Positions 51,408-59,968 of a stretch of DNA of 64,000 nt are shown here, in pieces. A program made the translations under genes and the position numbers. How positions within the stretch are numbered: position 1 is the stretch's first letter; every line of letters starts with the position of its first letter. The notes beneath the pieces were generated by a model. It saw nothing but the letters and a program-made list of their open reading frames with translations. It was not told the origin of the DNA and did no database searches. The stretch lies in the NCBI RefSeq assembly GCF_035930445.1, contig NZ_CP142394.1, positions 467,501 to 531,500 of the forward strand, in the 5' to 3' direction. The DNA comes from Sphingopyxis chilensis (GTDB taxonomy: Bacteria; Pseudomonadota; Alphaproteobacteria; Sphingomonadales; Sphingomonadaceae).

Positions 51408-52634
51408 TTACCGCACCACAAGGCCATGTTTTTTTGATCCGAGGCTCAGCGGAACAGCATTCTCGCCGGGCTGGATCAACTGGTGCGGGTCGCGGACGAC
51501 GTTACCATCGACTTTCACCGCGCCCTCGTCGAGCTTGCGGCGGGCCTCCTTGTTCGAGGCGGCGAAGCCGAGTTCGCGCAAGGCGTCGACGACGCTGATC
51601 CCTTCGGCGGGGGCGATCGCCTGCGGCAGGTCGCCACCGATCTGTCCCTTTTCAAAGGTTTGCGTCGCGGTCTCGGCGGCGGCCAGCGCGGCGTCGGCGC
51701 CGCGGCACATCGCGGTCGCTTCGTTCGCGAGGATTTTCTTCGCCTCGTTGATCTCCGCGCCCTCGAGCGCGTCGAGCCGCGCGATCTCGCCCAGCGGCAG
51801 GTCGGTGAACAGCTTCAGGAACTTGCCGACGTCGCGGTCGTCGCAGTTGCGCCAATATTGCCAATAGTCAAAATGGGACAGTTGTTCGGGATTAAGCCAG
51901 ACCGCACCGGCGGCGGTTTTGCCCATTTTGACCCCCGCCGCGGTCGTCAGCAACGGCGTCGTGAGACCATAGAGATCGGCGCCATCCATGCGGCGGCCCA
52001 GCTCCATCCCGTTGACGATATTGCCCCACTGGTCCGATCCGCCCATCTGCAAACGGACATTCATGTCCTTCGACAGGTGGCGGAAGTCGTAGCCTTGGAG
52101 GATCATGTAGTTGAATTCGAGGAAGGTCATCGGCTGCTCGCGTTCGAGCCGCAGCTTGACCGAATCAAAGGTCATCATGCGGTTGATCGTGAAGTGCGTG
52201 CCGACTTCTTGCAGCAGTTCGATATAGCCGAGCCGGCCGAGCCAGTCCTGATTGTCGACCATCACCGCATCGGTCGGGCCGTCGCCGAAGATCAGGAACT
52301 GCTGGAAGATGCTGAAGATCGACGCGATATTCGCGGCGATCGTCGCGTCCGACAGCATCCGTCGGCTTTCGTCGCGCCCGGTCGGGTCGCCGATCCGCGT
52401 CGTCCCGCCGCCCATCAGCACGACCGGCTTGTGCCCCGTCTGTTGCAGGCGGCGCAGCATCATGATCTGGACGAGGCTGCCGACGTGCAAGCTGGGCGCG
52501 GTCGCGTCGAATCCGATATATCCGGGGACGACCTGTTTCGCCGCGAGCGCATCGAGCCCTTCCGCGTCGGTCATCTGGTGGATATAGCCTCGCTCGTCGA
52601 GAAGGCGCAGCAGGTCGGATTTATAGTTCGTCAT
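51408..52634 (-). CDS. tyrS: Tyrosyl-tRNA synthetase
   Basis: A 408-residue class I aminoacyl-tRNA synthetase that charges tRNA-Tyr. The HIGH-type motif is HVGS in [12 protein letters not shown] near residue 50. The tyrosine-binding block is [12 protein letters not shown], followed by [11 protein letters not shown], and the KMSKS-type motif is KMGKT near 234. The C-terminal S4 RNA-binding domain contains [20 protein letters not shown]. Length and order are those of bacterial TyrS. Confidence 0.97.
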   Translation of the reverse strand: MTNYKSDLLRLLDERGYIHQMTDAEGLDALAAKQVVPGYIGFDATAPSLHVGSLVQIMMLRRLQQTGHKPVVLMGGGTTRIGDPTGRDESRRMLSDATIAANIASIFSIFQQFLIFGDGPTDAVMVDNQDWLGRLGYIELLQEVGTHFTINRMMTFDSVKLRLEREQPMTFLEFNYMILQGYDFRHLSKDMNVRLQMGGSDQWGNIVNGMELGRRMDGADLYGLTTPLLTTAAGVKMGKTAAGAVWLNPEQLSHFDYWQYWRNCDDRDVGKFLKLFTDLPLGEIARLDALEGAEINEAKKILANEATAMCRGADAALAAAETATQTFEKGQIGGDLPQAIAPAEGISVVDALRELGFAASNKEARRKLDEGAVKVDGNVVRDPHQLIQPGENAVPLSLGSKKHGLVVR

Positions 52635-52675
52635 AGCGGGCGGGCGCTTAGCATGGGGTTTGATATTTGGATAGC

Positions 52676-53224
52676 ATGCGCAAGGAACTGATCTGCCACC
52701 CCCACACGCCGGGCAAGGCGGTCCGATCGGTCGCGGTCGACGTCAGCCTGTCGTTCGAGGATGGTTTCGCGCTCCGCTATATCGTGGGGGGCGCGATCGC
52801 CGGCCTTGTGCTGCCCCATGGCGAGGGCGAACTGGTCATCGCCGACAGCGCGACCCGCGGATTGTGGGAAAGCACCTGTTTCGAGGCGTTCCTGACCGAA
52901 GAGGGGCAGCCCGACTATACCGAATTCAACTATGGCCCCGACGGACGTTGGGCCTGTTACCAGTTCGACGATTATCGCTCGCTACTGCGCACCGACGAGC
53001 TCGCGCCGTGGGAAATGGTCGCCGAGCGTGGCGAGCAAAGCTATGCGTTGCGCGTCGAGCCCGGCATCTTCCCCGACGTCGGCGCAAAGCTCGCGCTGTC
53101 CGCGGTGATCGAGGAACTCGACGGCACCAAAAGCTATTGGGCGCTCGCGCATCCGCCGGGCAAGCCCGACTTTCATCATCCCGATTGCTTTGCGCTGACG
53201 CTTGAGGCACGCGGGCGGGCATGA
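52676..53224 (+). CDS. DOMON-like domain protein
   Basis: A 182-residue protein similar to DOMON-like domain proteins of sphingomonads (carbohydrate- or heme-binding beta-sandwich fold). Recognisable parts are [34 protein letters not shown] and [18 protein letters not shown]. There is no signal peptide. ATG 52676 is chosen over a TTG nine bases upstream. Its stop overlaps the start of the DUF1343 gene (ATGA), so the two are coupled and may work together on cell-wall sugars. The biochemical role is not known. Confidence 0.75.
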   Translation: MRKELICHPHTPGKAVRSVAVDVSLSFEDGFALRYIVGGAIAGLVLPHGEGELVIADSATRGLWESTCFEAFLTEEGQPDYTEFNYGPDGRWACYQFDDYRSLLRTDELAPWEMVAERGEQSYALRVEPGIFPDVGAKLALSAVIEELDGTKSYWALAHPPGKPDFHHPDCFALTLEARGRA

Positions 53225-54426
53225 CGACCCTTTTCGGCATCGACCGCCTGCTCGCCGACCCGGCGCTTCGCAAACCGCTCGAAGGCAAGCGCGTCGCGCT
53301 GCTTGCGCATCCTGCCTCGGTCACTGCCGACCTGACGCACAGCGTCGATGCGCTCGTCGCGGCGGGGCTCGATATCACCGCGGTGTTCGGACCGCAGCAC
53401 GGCGTTCGCGGTGATCTTCAGGACAATATGATGGAGTCGCCCGACTTCACCGATCCGGTCTATGGCATGCCGGTGTTCAGCCTCTATGGCGAGGTGCGCC
53501 GGCCGAGTGGCCAGTCGATGCACACCTTCGACGTGATGCTGGTCGACCTGCAGGATCTGGGCTGCCGCATCTACACCTATGTGACGACCTTGCTCTACAT
53601 CCTCGAAGCCGCGGCGCAGCACGGCAAGGCGGTGTGGGTGCTCGACCGGCCCAATCCGGCGGGGCGCCCGGTCGAGGGCACGCGGCTTCTGCCCGGCTGG
53701 GAAAGCTTTGTCGGCGCAGGGCCGATGGTGATGCGACATGGCCTCACGATGGGCGAGATCGGACACTGGTTCATCCGCCACTTCGGCCTCGACGTCGATT
53801 ATCGCGTGATCGCGATGGAGGGATGGGATCCGAAAGGCCCCGGCTTCGGCTGGCCGATTGATCGCGTGTGGGTCAACCCCAGCCCGAACGCCGCGAACGT
53901 CAACATGGCGCGCGCCTATGCCGGCACGGTGATGGTCGAGGGCGCGACCTTGAGCGAGGGCAGGGGCACGACCCGTCCGCTCGAGCTGTTCGGCGCGCCC
54001 GATATCGATGCGAAGGTGGTGATTGCCGAAATGCAGCGCCTCGCGCCGCAATGGCTCGGCGGATGCAAGCTGCGCGACATCTGGTTCCAGCCAACCTTTC
54101 ACAAGCATGTCGGCCAGCTCAATAGCGGCGTGCATATCCATGCCGACGGGCCGTGGTACGATGACGATGCGTTCCAGCCGTGGCGCGTGCAGGCGCTGGG
54201 ATTCAAGGCGATCCGCAGCCTCTATCCGGACTATCCGATCTGGCGTGGCAAGGATTTCAAATATGAATATACCGACGATGTGCTCGCGATCGACGTGATC
54301 AACGGCGGACCGGGCCTGCGCGAGTGGGTCGACGATGCGGGTGCAGATGCGGGCGATCTCGACGCGCTGGCGCTGCCCGACGAGGCGGCGTGGCGCGAAG
54401 AGATCGCGGATTTGCTGATTTATTGA
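53221..54426 (+). CDS. DUF1343/NamZ-type exo-beta-N-acetylmuramidase
   Basis: A 401-residue DUF1343 protein. The family includes NamZ of Bacillus, which releases terminal N-acetylmuramic acid from peptidoglycan fragments. Conserved blocks are GKRVALLAHPASV near residue 23, FGPQHGVRGDLQDNM, SLYGEVRRPSGQSM, VLDRPNPAGRPVEGT and NMARAYAGTVMVEGATLSEG with the likely catalytic glutamates. No signal peptide is evident, so it would act on imported cell-wall fragments. The start overlaps the DOMON-like gene. Activity is inferred from the family. Confidence 0.88.
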   Translation: MTTLFGIDRLLADPALRKPLEGKRVALLAHPASVTADLTHSVDALVAAGLDITAVFGPQHGVRGDLQDNMMESPDFTDPVYGMPVFSLYGEVRRPSGQSMHTFDVMLVDLQDLGCRIYTYVTTLLYILEAAAQHGKAVWVLDRPNPAGRPVEGTRLLPGWESFVGAGPMVMRHGLTMGEIGHWFIRHFGLDVDYRVIAMEGWDPKGPGFGWPIDRVWVNPSPNAANVNMARAYAGTVMVEGATLSEGRGTTRPLELFGAPDIDAKVVIAEMQRLAPQWLGGCKLRDIWFQPTFHKHVGQLNSGVHIHADGPWYDDDAFQPWRVQALGFKAIRSLYPDYPIWRGKDFKYEYTDDVLAIDVINGGPGLREWVDDAGADAGDLDALALPDEAAWREEIADLLIY

Positions 54427-54437
54427 GGGGCGAACAA

Positions 54438-55442
54438 ATGCTGACGATCTGGCGGCGAAGCTTGGCGGCTGCGATCAGCATTGCCCTTGCATTCCCGATC
54501 GCAAGCTGCGCGGCCGAGCCGTCAGCCGCATCCTTCGTCGAGCGTGAGATCATTACGCTGCCGTTCCCCGGCGGGACCGATATCGAGCGTCTGAAGCAAT
54601 CCCATCGTGATGTCGTCGGCCTGCTGCGGAAACGGGCAGCAGAAGAAGCGCGCGACTCAAAATATCAGCCTCATGTCGGCGTTTATACCGTTTTTCCTGC
54701 CAACCCTGCGCGCCCGCGGACCATCATTGGCGCGGTGACACCCCGCAAGGGTGTGTTCTACGCCGTGCCTTATGGCCATTATGTATCGCTGGACGATTAC
54801 AATAATGGCCGGATAGAGCCGAAGGACAAGATCGATGTGTGCCGAATGGAAATGCGATGGGACCGGCTTCCGGGCGGGCCGATCGCGCCGGGGTTCGTCT
54901 GGGCGCGCATGTATATGCCGGACCTCGATTGCAAGTTGCCGCCGGCCGACCAGTTGGCCCTGCTGGATGAGTGGAAAAACCGCAAGGCAAGGCCGGACTA
55001 TATCGTCGAAGACAAGGTTTCGGCAGGCGATGTCAGCGTTACGCTGATCCGGGAAGTTCGGCCGAAAGGCTCGGCATATCGGCCCTACGATGCCGTTGCG
55101 GCGTCGGCGAAGATGATGGAAGCCGGGGATGTTGTGACGTGGGCGATACCGTTGATCGAGGATAACGAGACCGCATCGGTCGTTGCGACGCGGCGCGGAC
55201 GATTGTTTGCCTATTTTTCCGACGGAATTTACGCGCGGGACTTCCAGGACCTGATGTGCGTTGCCGATGGACTGTCATGGGCCGATATCGTGGCAGAGCC
55301 GGGCCTGCTCGGGACGGAGACCGCCCGGCGGTTCTGCCAAGACCTGATGAGGCAATATAGTGATCGCCGCAGCGAAGAGATGCAGCGCATCAATGAAAAA
55401 TTGCCGCCGCCCTTAAGTATACCCATGACGCCCCGAAACTGA
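54438..55442 (+). CDS. Uncharacterised lipoprotein
   Basis: A 334-residue protein with a lipoprotein signal (LAAAISIALAFPIASC, Cys near residue 23). The frame is open further upstream, but ATG 54438 is the first start compatible with export. I do not recognise the domain; it contains TPRKGVFYAVPYGHYVSLDD, GPIAPGFVWARMYMPDLDCK and a C-terminal QDLMRQYSDRRSEEMQRINE helix. GC content looks slightly lower than its neighbours, with more A/T-ending codons. It is 11 bases after the NamZ-like gene and 13 before an exported M24 peptidase, so the four genes probably form one operon. Confidence 0.75.
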   Translation: MLTIWRRSLAAAISIALAFPIASCAAEPSAASFVEREIITLPFPGGTDIERLKQSHRDVVGLLRKRAAEEARDSKYQPHVGVYTVFPANPARPRTIIGAVTPRKGVFYAVPYGHYVSLDDYNNGRIEPKDKIDVCRMEMRWDRLPGGPIAPGFVWARMYMPDLDCKLPPADQLALLDEWKNRKARPDYIVEDKVSAGDVSVTLIREVRPKGSAYRPYDAVAASAKMMEAGDVVTWAIPLIEDNETASVVATRRGRLFAYFSDGIYARDFQDLMCVADGLSWADIVAEPGLLGTETARRFCQDLMRQYSDRRSEEMQRINEKLPPPLSIPMTPRN

Positions 55443-55455
55443 CGGAGAGAAAGCA

Positions 55456-56703
55456 ATGATGCAGCGACGGCAATTTCTGGGCACCGCGGCGATCGGCGGA
55501 CTGGCGGCGACTTTGCCCGCGCCGGCGTTCGCCGCCGATACGGCCGGCCTTCCCAATCTCGCCGCCAAGGCAGTGCCGATCGGCAAGGCCGAGCGTGTGG
55601 CGCGGATCGCCAAGGCGAAGGAGTTGATGCGCGCGAACGACATCGGCGCGCTGTTGATCGAGCCGGGGTCGAGCCTCATCTATTTCACCGGGGTCGAATG
55701 GTGGCGCAGCGAGCGGCTGACCGCCGCGGTGCTGACGCGCGAGGGCGAGGTCGCGATCGTCACGCCCTTTTTCGAAGAACCGTCGGTGCGTGAGAGCCTG
55801 GGCATCGAGGCCGAGGTGCTGACATGGAACGAGGATGAGAACCCGCTCGCGGCGATCTCGGCGTGGCTCGGCAAACGCGGGCTGGCCAAGGGCAAGATCG
55901 GGGTCGAAGAAACGGTGCGCTATTTCGCGGTCGATGGACTGGAAAAGGCGATGCCCGATGCGACCGTCGTCAACGGCGCGCCGGTGGTGCGCGGATGCCG
56001 GATGCACAAGTCGCCCGCCGAAATCGCGCTGATGCAGGTCGCCGCCGACATCACGCTCGCCGCCTATCGCCACACCGCGCCGCGCATCGAGGCGGGGATG
56101 ACCCCCGCCGACATCGGCGCGATCATGAAGAGCGCGACCGAAGCACTCGGGGGCAAGAGCGAGTTCGAACTGATCCTGCTCGGCGAAGCGAGTGCCTATC
56201 CGCACGGGTCGGGCAAGCCGCAGGCGGTGAAGCAGGGCGAAGTCGTGCTGATGGATTGCGGCGCGACCGTGCACGGCTACCAGTCCGACATCTCGCGCAG
56301 CTTCGTCTATGGCAAGGCGGGCGCGCGCCAGCGGCAGGTCTGGGACCAGATGCGCAAGGGGCAGGACGTCGCCTTCGCCGCCGCGAAGCTTGGCACCCCC
56401 GCGGGGACGGTCGATGACGCGGTGCGCGCCTATTATGAAAGCCTCGGCTGGGGACCGGGTTATAAGCTTCCCGGCACCTCTCACCGCACCGGCCACGGCA
56501 TCGGGCTCGACGGGCACGAGCCGGTCAACCTGGTGCGCGGCGAGACGACGAAGCTCGCGCCCGGCATGTGTTTCTCGAACGAGCCGGGCATCTATATTCC
56601 CGGCGAGTTCGGCATCCGGCTGGAGGATTGTTTCTACATGACCGACAGCGGCCCAAAGTGGTTCAGCGAACCGCCGCCGTCGATCGACAACCCGTTCGGC
56701 TAA
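55456..56703 (+). CDS. Exported M24-family metallopeptidase (Xaa-Pro aminopeptidase-like)
   Basis: A 415-residue peptidase with a Tat-type signal (QRRQFLGTAAIGGLAATLPA) and a creatinase/prolidase fold. The two-metal site is complete: Asp in LMDCGATVHGYQSD and in SDISRSFVYG, His in HRTGHGIGLDGHE, Glu in FSNEPGIYIPGEFG, and Glu in GIRLEDCFYM. It removes N-terminal residues before proline or splits X-Pro dipeptides in the periplasm. Tat export implies folding and metal loading in the cytosol. It converges on the DUF817 gene with a 4-base overlap. Confidence 0.91.
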   Translation: MMQRRQFLGTAAIGGLAATLPAPAFAADTAGLPNLAAKAVPIGKAERVARIAKAKELMRANDIGALLIEPGSSLIYFTGVEWWRSERLTAAVLTREGEVAIVTPFFEEPSVRESLGIEAEVLTWNEDENPLAAISAWLGKRGLAKGKIGVEETVRYFAVDGLEKAMPDATVVNGAPVVRGCRMHKSPAEIALMQVAADITLAAYRHTAPRIEAGMTPADIGAIMKSATEALGGKSEFELILLGEASAYPHGSGKPQAVKQGEVVLMDCGATVHGYQSDISRSFVYGKAGARQRQVWDQMRKGQDVAFAAAKLGTPAGTVDDAVRAYYESLGWGPGYKLPGTSHRTGHGIGLDGHEPVNLVRGETTKLAPGMCFSNEPGIYIPGEFGIRLEDCFYMTDSGPKWFSEPPPSIDNPFG

Positions 56704-57548
56704 TCCGGCATCCGCGGCCGCTGGACCAGACTGACCAGCACGAATGAGATGATCATCAGCAAATACCAGCTGCCGAGCTTTTCGAGCCCGACCATGTGCC
56801 AGCCGTCGTTCTGGCTCGGATAGGTCCAGGCGCGCGCGAAGGTGCCGATATTTTCGGCGAACCAGATGAACAGCGCGACGAGGCCCCAGCCCACGAGCAA
56901 GGGCATCCGGCGGTGGACATGGAGTGGACGGAACCACACCTGACAGCGCCAAAAGAGCAGCGCGGTCGCGGCGAACAGGAACCAACGGATGTCGTACAGC
57001 CAATGGTGGGCGAAGAAATTGACGTAGATCGCGGCGGCGAGGGCGTAGCTTGCCCAGACGGGCGGATAGCCGGTGTAGCGAAAATCGAAGATACGCCACA
57101 CGCGGGCGATATAGCTGCCCACCGCCGCATACATGAAGCCCGAAAAGAGCGGCACCGCGCCAATGTGGAGCAGGCTCGCTTCGGGATATTGCCACGATCC
57201 CGCGGCGGTCTTGAACAATTCCATCACCGTGCCGACGATGTGGAAGATCAGGATGACGAGCGCCTCCTTCGGTGTCTCGAGCCGGAAGGCGAGCATGGCG
57301 AGCTGGATCAGCACCGCGCCGATGGTGATTGCGTCGTAGCGGTGGATGGCCGCGTCGTCGGGCCAGAAGAGATGCGTGCCGAGCAGCAGCGCGAGCATCA
57401 GGCCGCCGAACAGGCATGCCCAGCCCTGCTTGAAGCCGAAAACGAGAAATTCGAGGAACCAGCCGCGCGGTCCCGGCTCGACCGCCATCGCCTCCAGCCG
57501 CGAGCGGACAGCATGGAAGCGGCTGTGACCGCGTTCCGGTTCAGACAT
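56700..57548 (-). CDS. DUF817 integral membrane protein
   Basis: A 282-residue membrane protein with about 8 helices, of the DUF817 (YoaT-like) family. Typical blocks are GFKQGWACLFGGLMLALLLG, IFHIVGTVMELFKTAAGSWQ and PLFSGFMYAAVGSYIARVWR. The function is unknown. It starts inside the 3' end of the next upstream gene (8-base overlap with the Amj-like flippase), which suggests a shared role in the envelope, but only by position. Confidence 0.85.
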   Translation of the reverse strand: MSEPERGHSRFHAVRSRLEAMAVEPGPRGWFLEFLVFGFKQGWACLFGGLMLALLLGTHLFWPDDAAIHRYDAITIGAVLIQLAMLAFRLETPKEALVILIFHIVGTVMELFKTAAGSWQYPEASLLHIGAVPLFSGFMYAAVGSYIARVWRIFDFRYTGYPPVWASYALAAAIYVNFFAHHWLYDIRWFLFAATALLFWRCQVWFRPLHVHRRMPLLVGWGLVALFIWFAENIGTFARAWTYPSQNDGWHMVGLEKLGSWYLLMIISFVLVSLVQRPRMPD

Positions 57549-58347
57549 GGACGGCGACCCAGGCGATCAGCAACGCGGCAGGGAGTAGCAAAGCCTGCGC
57601 GAGAATCGTGCCAGCGAGGCGGCTTAGCGAAATGAAGGTGATCGCGCGCCGGAAATCGGCCTCGTCGACCTTCCCCTCGACCGCATCGTCGGTCATCACC
57701 GAGAGCTGCGGATCGATGAAGGCAAACAGGAGTATCGTCGCGAAACCGTTGATCAGCGCCGACAATTGTGAGGCTGTGACCCGGAATTCCGGGGCAAGGT
57801 AGCCGGCGTAGAGCGAGGCGACGACGCCGACGGCGAGCAGCGACTGCGCGAGGCAATTGGCGATGAGCACGCCCCAGCCGATCCCCTTCGGCATTTGCCA
57901 GCTCTTCAGATGCGAAAGACGGGGGAAAGTCAGCGATCGGCCCAGAGTGCGAACCCCGGCTGGACTCACCGCCTTCAGCGCCAGTTTCGTCGTCGAACGG
58001 TTGTCCTGATACCAGCCGATCGCGGCGGCGAACATGCGCTGCCCCGTCGGCACGAGCAATATGCCGACCAGCGTCGCGACGCTCGCCGCGGCGAGAACGA
58101 ACTGCATATCGATGAATAGCGCGGTGCCGCTGCCGTCGTGGATACGCGTCTCGATGCGCTTGGCGAGGAAAGGGCCGAGAAAGCTGTTGGAAGTGCGCGA
58201 GAAGAGCACGAGGATGTTGAACAGCGCGAACGACATCGCGATCCGCCGCGTTCGCACCCCGGCGATGCGCGCGGCATAGGCGAGCGCGCCGATCAGGTTG
58301 ATGAAGCCGGTGAGCAGCAGGATGGTGAGGAGGGGGAGGTCGATCAT
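57541..58347 (-). CDS. Amj-type alternate lipid II flippase
   Basis: A 268-residue membrane protein with about 6 helices, resembling Amj (DUF2837), an alternative to MurJ that flips lipid II for peptidoglycan synthesis in Bacillus. Conserved parts are TILLLTGFINLIGALAYAAR, GVRTRRIAMSFALFNILVLFSR and VGILLVPTGQRMFAAAIGW. The start is ATG 58347; the open frame further upstream translates a palindromic repeat and is rejected. Co-transcribed with DUF817. The flippase role rests on the family assignment. Confidence 0.85.
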   Translation of the reverse strand: MIDLPLLTILLLTGFINLIGALAYAARIAGVRTRRIAMSFALFNILVLFSRTSNSFLGPFLAKRIETRIHDGSGTALFIDMQFVLAAASVATLVGILLVPTGQRMFAAAIGWYQDNRSTTKLALKAVSPAGVRTLGRSLTFPRLSHLKSWQMPKGIGWGVLIANCLAQSLLAVGVVASLYAGYLAPEFRVTASQLSALINGFATILLFAFIDPQLSVMTDDAVEGKVDEADFRRAITFISLSRLAGTILAQALLLPAALLIAWVAVHV

Positions 58348-58364
58348 TGCGGGGTCTAATTTCT

Positions 58365-58447
58365 CGTCATTGCGAGCGAAGCGAAGCAATCCAGGGCGGT
58401 TTACGCGAACTCTGGATTGCCACGGGCCTTCGGCCCTCGCAATGACG
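58365..58447. repeat. Palindromic intergenic repeat, family C, copy 1
   Basis: CGTCATTGCGAG at the left and CTCGCAATGACG at the right, with GCGAAGCAATCCAG and CTGGATTGC forming the next layer. The right arm carries an internal variant (CACGGGCCTTCGGCC) compared with copy 2 at 61370. It lies between the VWA gene and the Amj-like gene, both on the minus strand. Confidence 0.88.
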
Positions 58448-58465
58448 ATTAAATGAAACTGTGGA

Positions 58466-59644
58466 TCAATGCTTGCGCGTCAGCTCGCGCATCGCATCGT
58501 CGAGGCCGGCGAGGGTCAGCGGATACATGCGGTCGTTCATCAGCTGTTTGATCAGCTTGACCGACTGGGTGTAGCCCCAATGCGCCTCGGGCACCGGGTT
58601 GAGCCACACCGCGGCGGGATAGACATGGGTGATGCGCTGGAGCCAGACCGCGCCCGATTCTTCGTTGAAATGCTCGACGCTGCCGCCCGGATGGGTGATT
58701 TCATAGGCGCTCATCGACGCGTCGCCGACGAAGATCACTTTGTAATCATGGCCATATTTGTGGAGAATGTCCCACATCTGGTGGCGTTCGGACCAGCGGC
58801 GCTTGTTATCCTTCCACACGCCCTCATAGGGGCAATTGTGGAAATAGAAGAATTCGAGATTCTTGAATTCGGTCGTCGCGGCGCTGAACAGTTCCTCGCA
58901 CAGCTTGATGAAGGGGTCCATCGATCCGCCGACGTCGAGGAACAGCAGCAGCTTCACCGCGTTGCGCCGTTCGGGGCGCATCTGGATGTCGAGCCAGCCC
59001 TGCCGCGCGGTACCGTCGATCGTGCCCGGGATGTCGAGTTCGTCGTCGGCGCCTTCGCGCGCGAATTTGCGCAGGCGGCGGAGCGCGATCTTGATGTTGC
59101 GGGTGCCGAGCTCCTTGGTGTTGTCGAGATTCTGGAACTCGCGCTTTTCCCAGACCTTCAGCGCGCGTTTGTGCTTGCTCTCGCCACCGATCCGCACGCC
59201 CTCGGGATTATAGCCCGAATTGCCGAAAGGCGAGGTGCCGCCGGTGCCGATCCACTTGCTGCCGCCCTCGTGGCGCTTTTGCTGTTCCTCGAGCCGCTCT
59301 TTCAGCGTCTCCATGATCTTGTCCCAGTCGCCGAGCGATTCGATCGCCGCCATTTCCTCGGGGGTCAGGAATTTCTCGGCAACGGCTTTCAGCCAGTCCG
59401 CCGGGACATCGACCGGGTTCTGACCGTAATCCGAAATGATGCCCTTGAAGACCTTGTTGAACACCTGGTCGAAGCGGTCGAGCAGGCCCTCGTCCTTCAC
59501 GTAAATCGCGCGGCTGAGATAATAGAATTGCTCGGGGCTGCGGTCGATCACCTCGCGGTCGAGCGCCTCCAGCAGCATCAGATGCTCTTTCAGGCTGGCG
59601 GGAATGCCCGCGGCGCGAAGCTCGTCGAGAAAGCCGAAAAACAT
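58466..59644 (-). CDS. VWA-domain protein, CoxE-like
   Basis: A 392-residue cytosolic protein of the CoxE-like VWA group, usual partner of MoxR ATPases. The N-terminal helical part (MFFGFLDELRAAGIPASLKE) is followed by a charged linker (about 110-165) and the VWA domain. In place of the standard DxSxS metal-ion site the sequence has LLFLDVGGSMDPF (D-V-G-G-S), the form usual for this subgroup, and the later FYFHNCPYEGVWKD and VFVGDASMSAYEI. With MoxR it may form a chaperone that inserts metal or activates an enzyme. The MoxR gene is on the same strand but separated by a plus-strand chemoreceptor-like gene. The start is ATG 59644; the open extension runs through a repeat. Confidence 0.9.
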   Translation of the reverse strand: MFFGFLDELRAAGIPASLKEHLMLLEALDREVIDRSPEQFYYLSRAIYVKDEGLLDRFDQVFNKVFKGIISDYGQNPVDVPADWLKAVAEKFLTPEEMAAIESLGDWDKIMETLKERLEEQQKRHEGGSKWIGTGGTSPFGNSGYNPEGVRIGGESKHKRALKVWEKREFQNLDNTKELGTRNIKIALRRLRKFAREGADDELDIPGTIDGTARQGWLDIQMRPERRNAVKLLLFLDVGGSMDPFIKLCEELFSAATTEFKNLEFFYFHNCPYEGVWKDNKRRWSERHQMWDILHKYGHDYKVIFVGDASMSAYEITHPGGSVEHFNEESGAVWLQRITHVYPAAVWLNPVPEAHWGYTQSVKLIKQLMNDRMYPLTLAGLDDAMRELTRKH

Positions 59645-59772
59645 GGCGCAGGCGTATCGCGTTCGCGCGGTGCGTGCAATCACTTTACGTTCACGTAAAG
59701 CGGCGGGAGGCAACATCTGGACCGCCGGTGTGCAACTGACCGGAAGCGACCGGAGGTTGCCGATAGAGATCT

Positions 59773-59857
59773 GTGCCCCGGCGAAAGCCGGGGTCCAGAA
59801 AGATGACGCTAACCCGGCATATTTCCGCACTGGGCCCCGGCTTTCGCCGGGGTGCAC
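59773..59857. repeat. Palindromic intergenic repeat, family D
   Basis: Two hairpins in inverted order: CCCCGGCGAAAGCCGGGG (59776-59793) and its inverse in CCCCGGCTTTCGCCGGGG (59835-59852), with GTCCAG/CTGGG shoulders. It fills the middle of the 324-base gap between the divergent VWA gene and the chemoreceptor-like gene; the rest of that gap shows no gene. Confidence 0.85.
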
Positions 59858-59968
59858 AAGGGTCAGCTCACCACCCCAAAACCGACATATCCGCGCATCC
59901 ACCCATTGACCCCCCGTTAACCAATGTTGGGCATAGCTTCGCGATCATTCAGGGACGCGGGCAAGCCA

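Noticed and set aside
58348..58389. N-terminal extension of the Amj-like protein
   Set aside because: The extra residues (MLRFARNDEKL...) are the translation of the palindromic repeat starting at 58365, and the family N-terminus begins at the ATG at 58347.
59645..59902. N-terminal extension of the VWA protein
   Set aside because: It translates the family D palindrome and has no export or domain character; the protein family starts at MFFGFLDELR.
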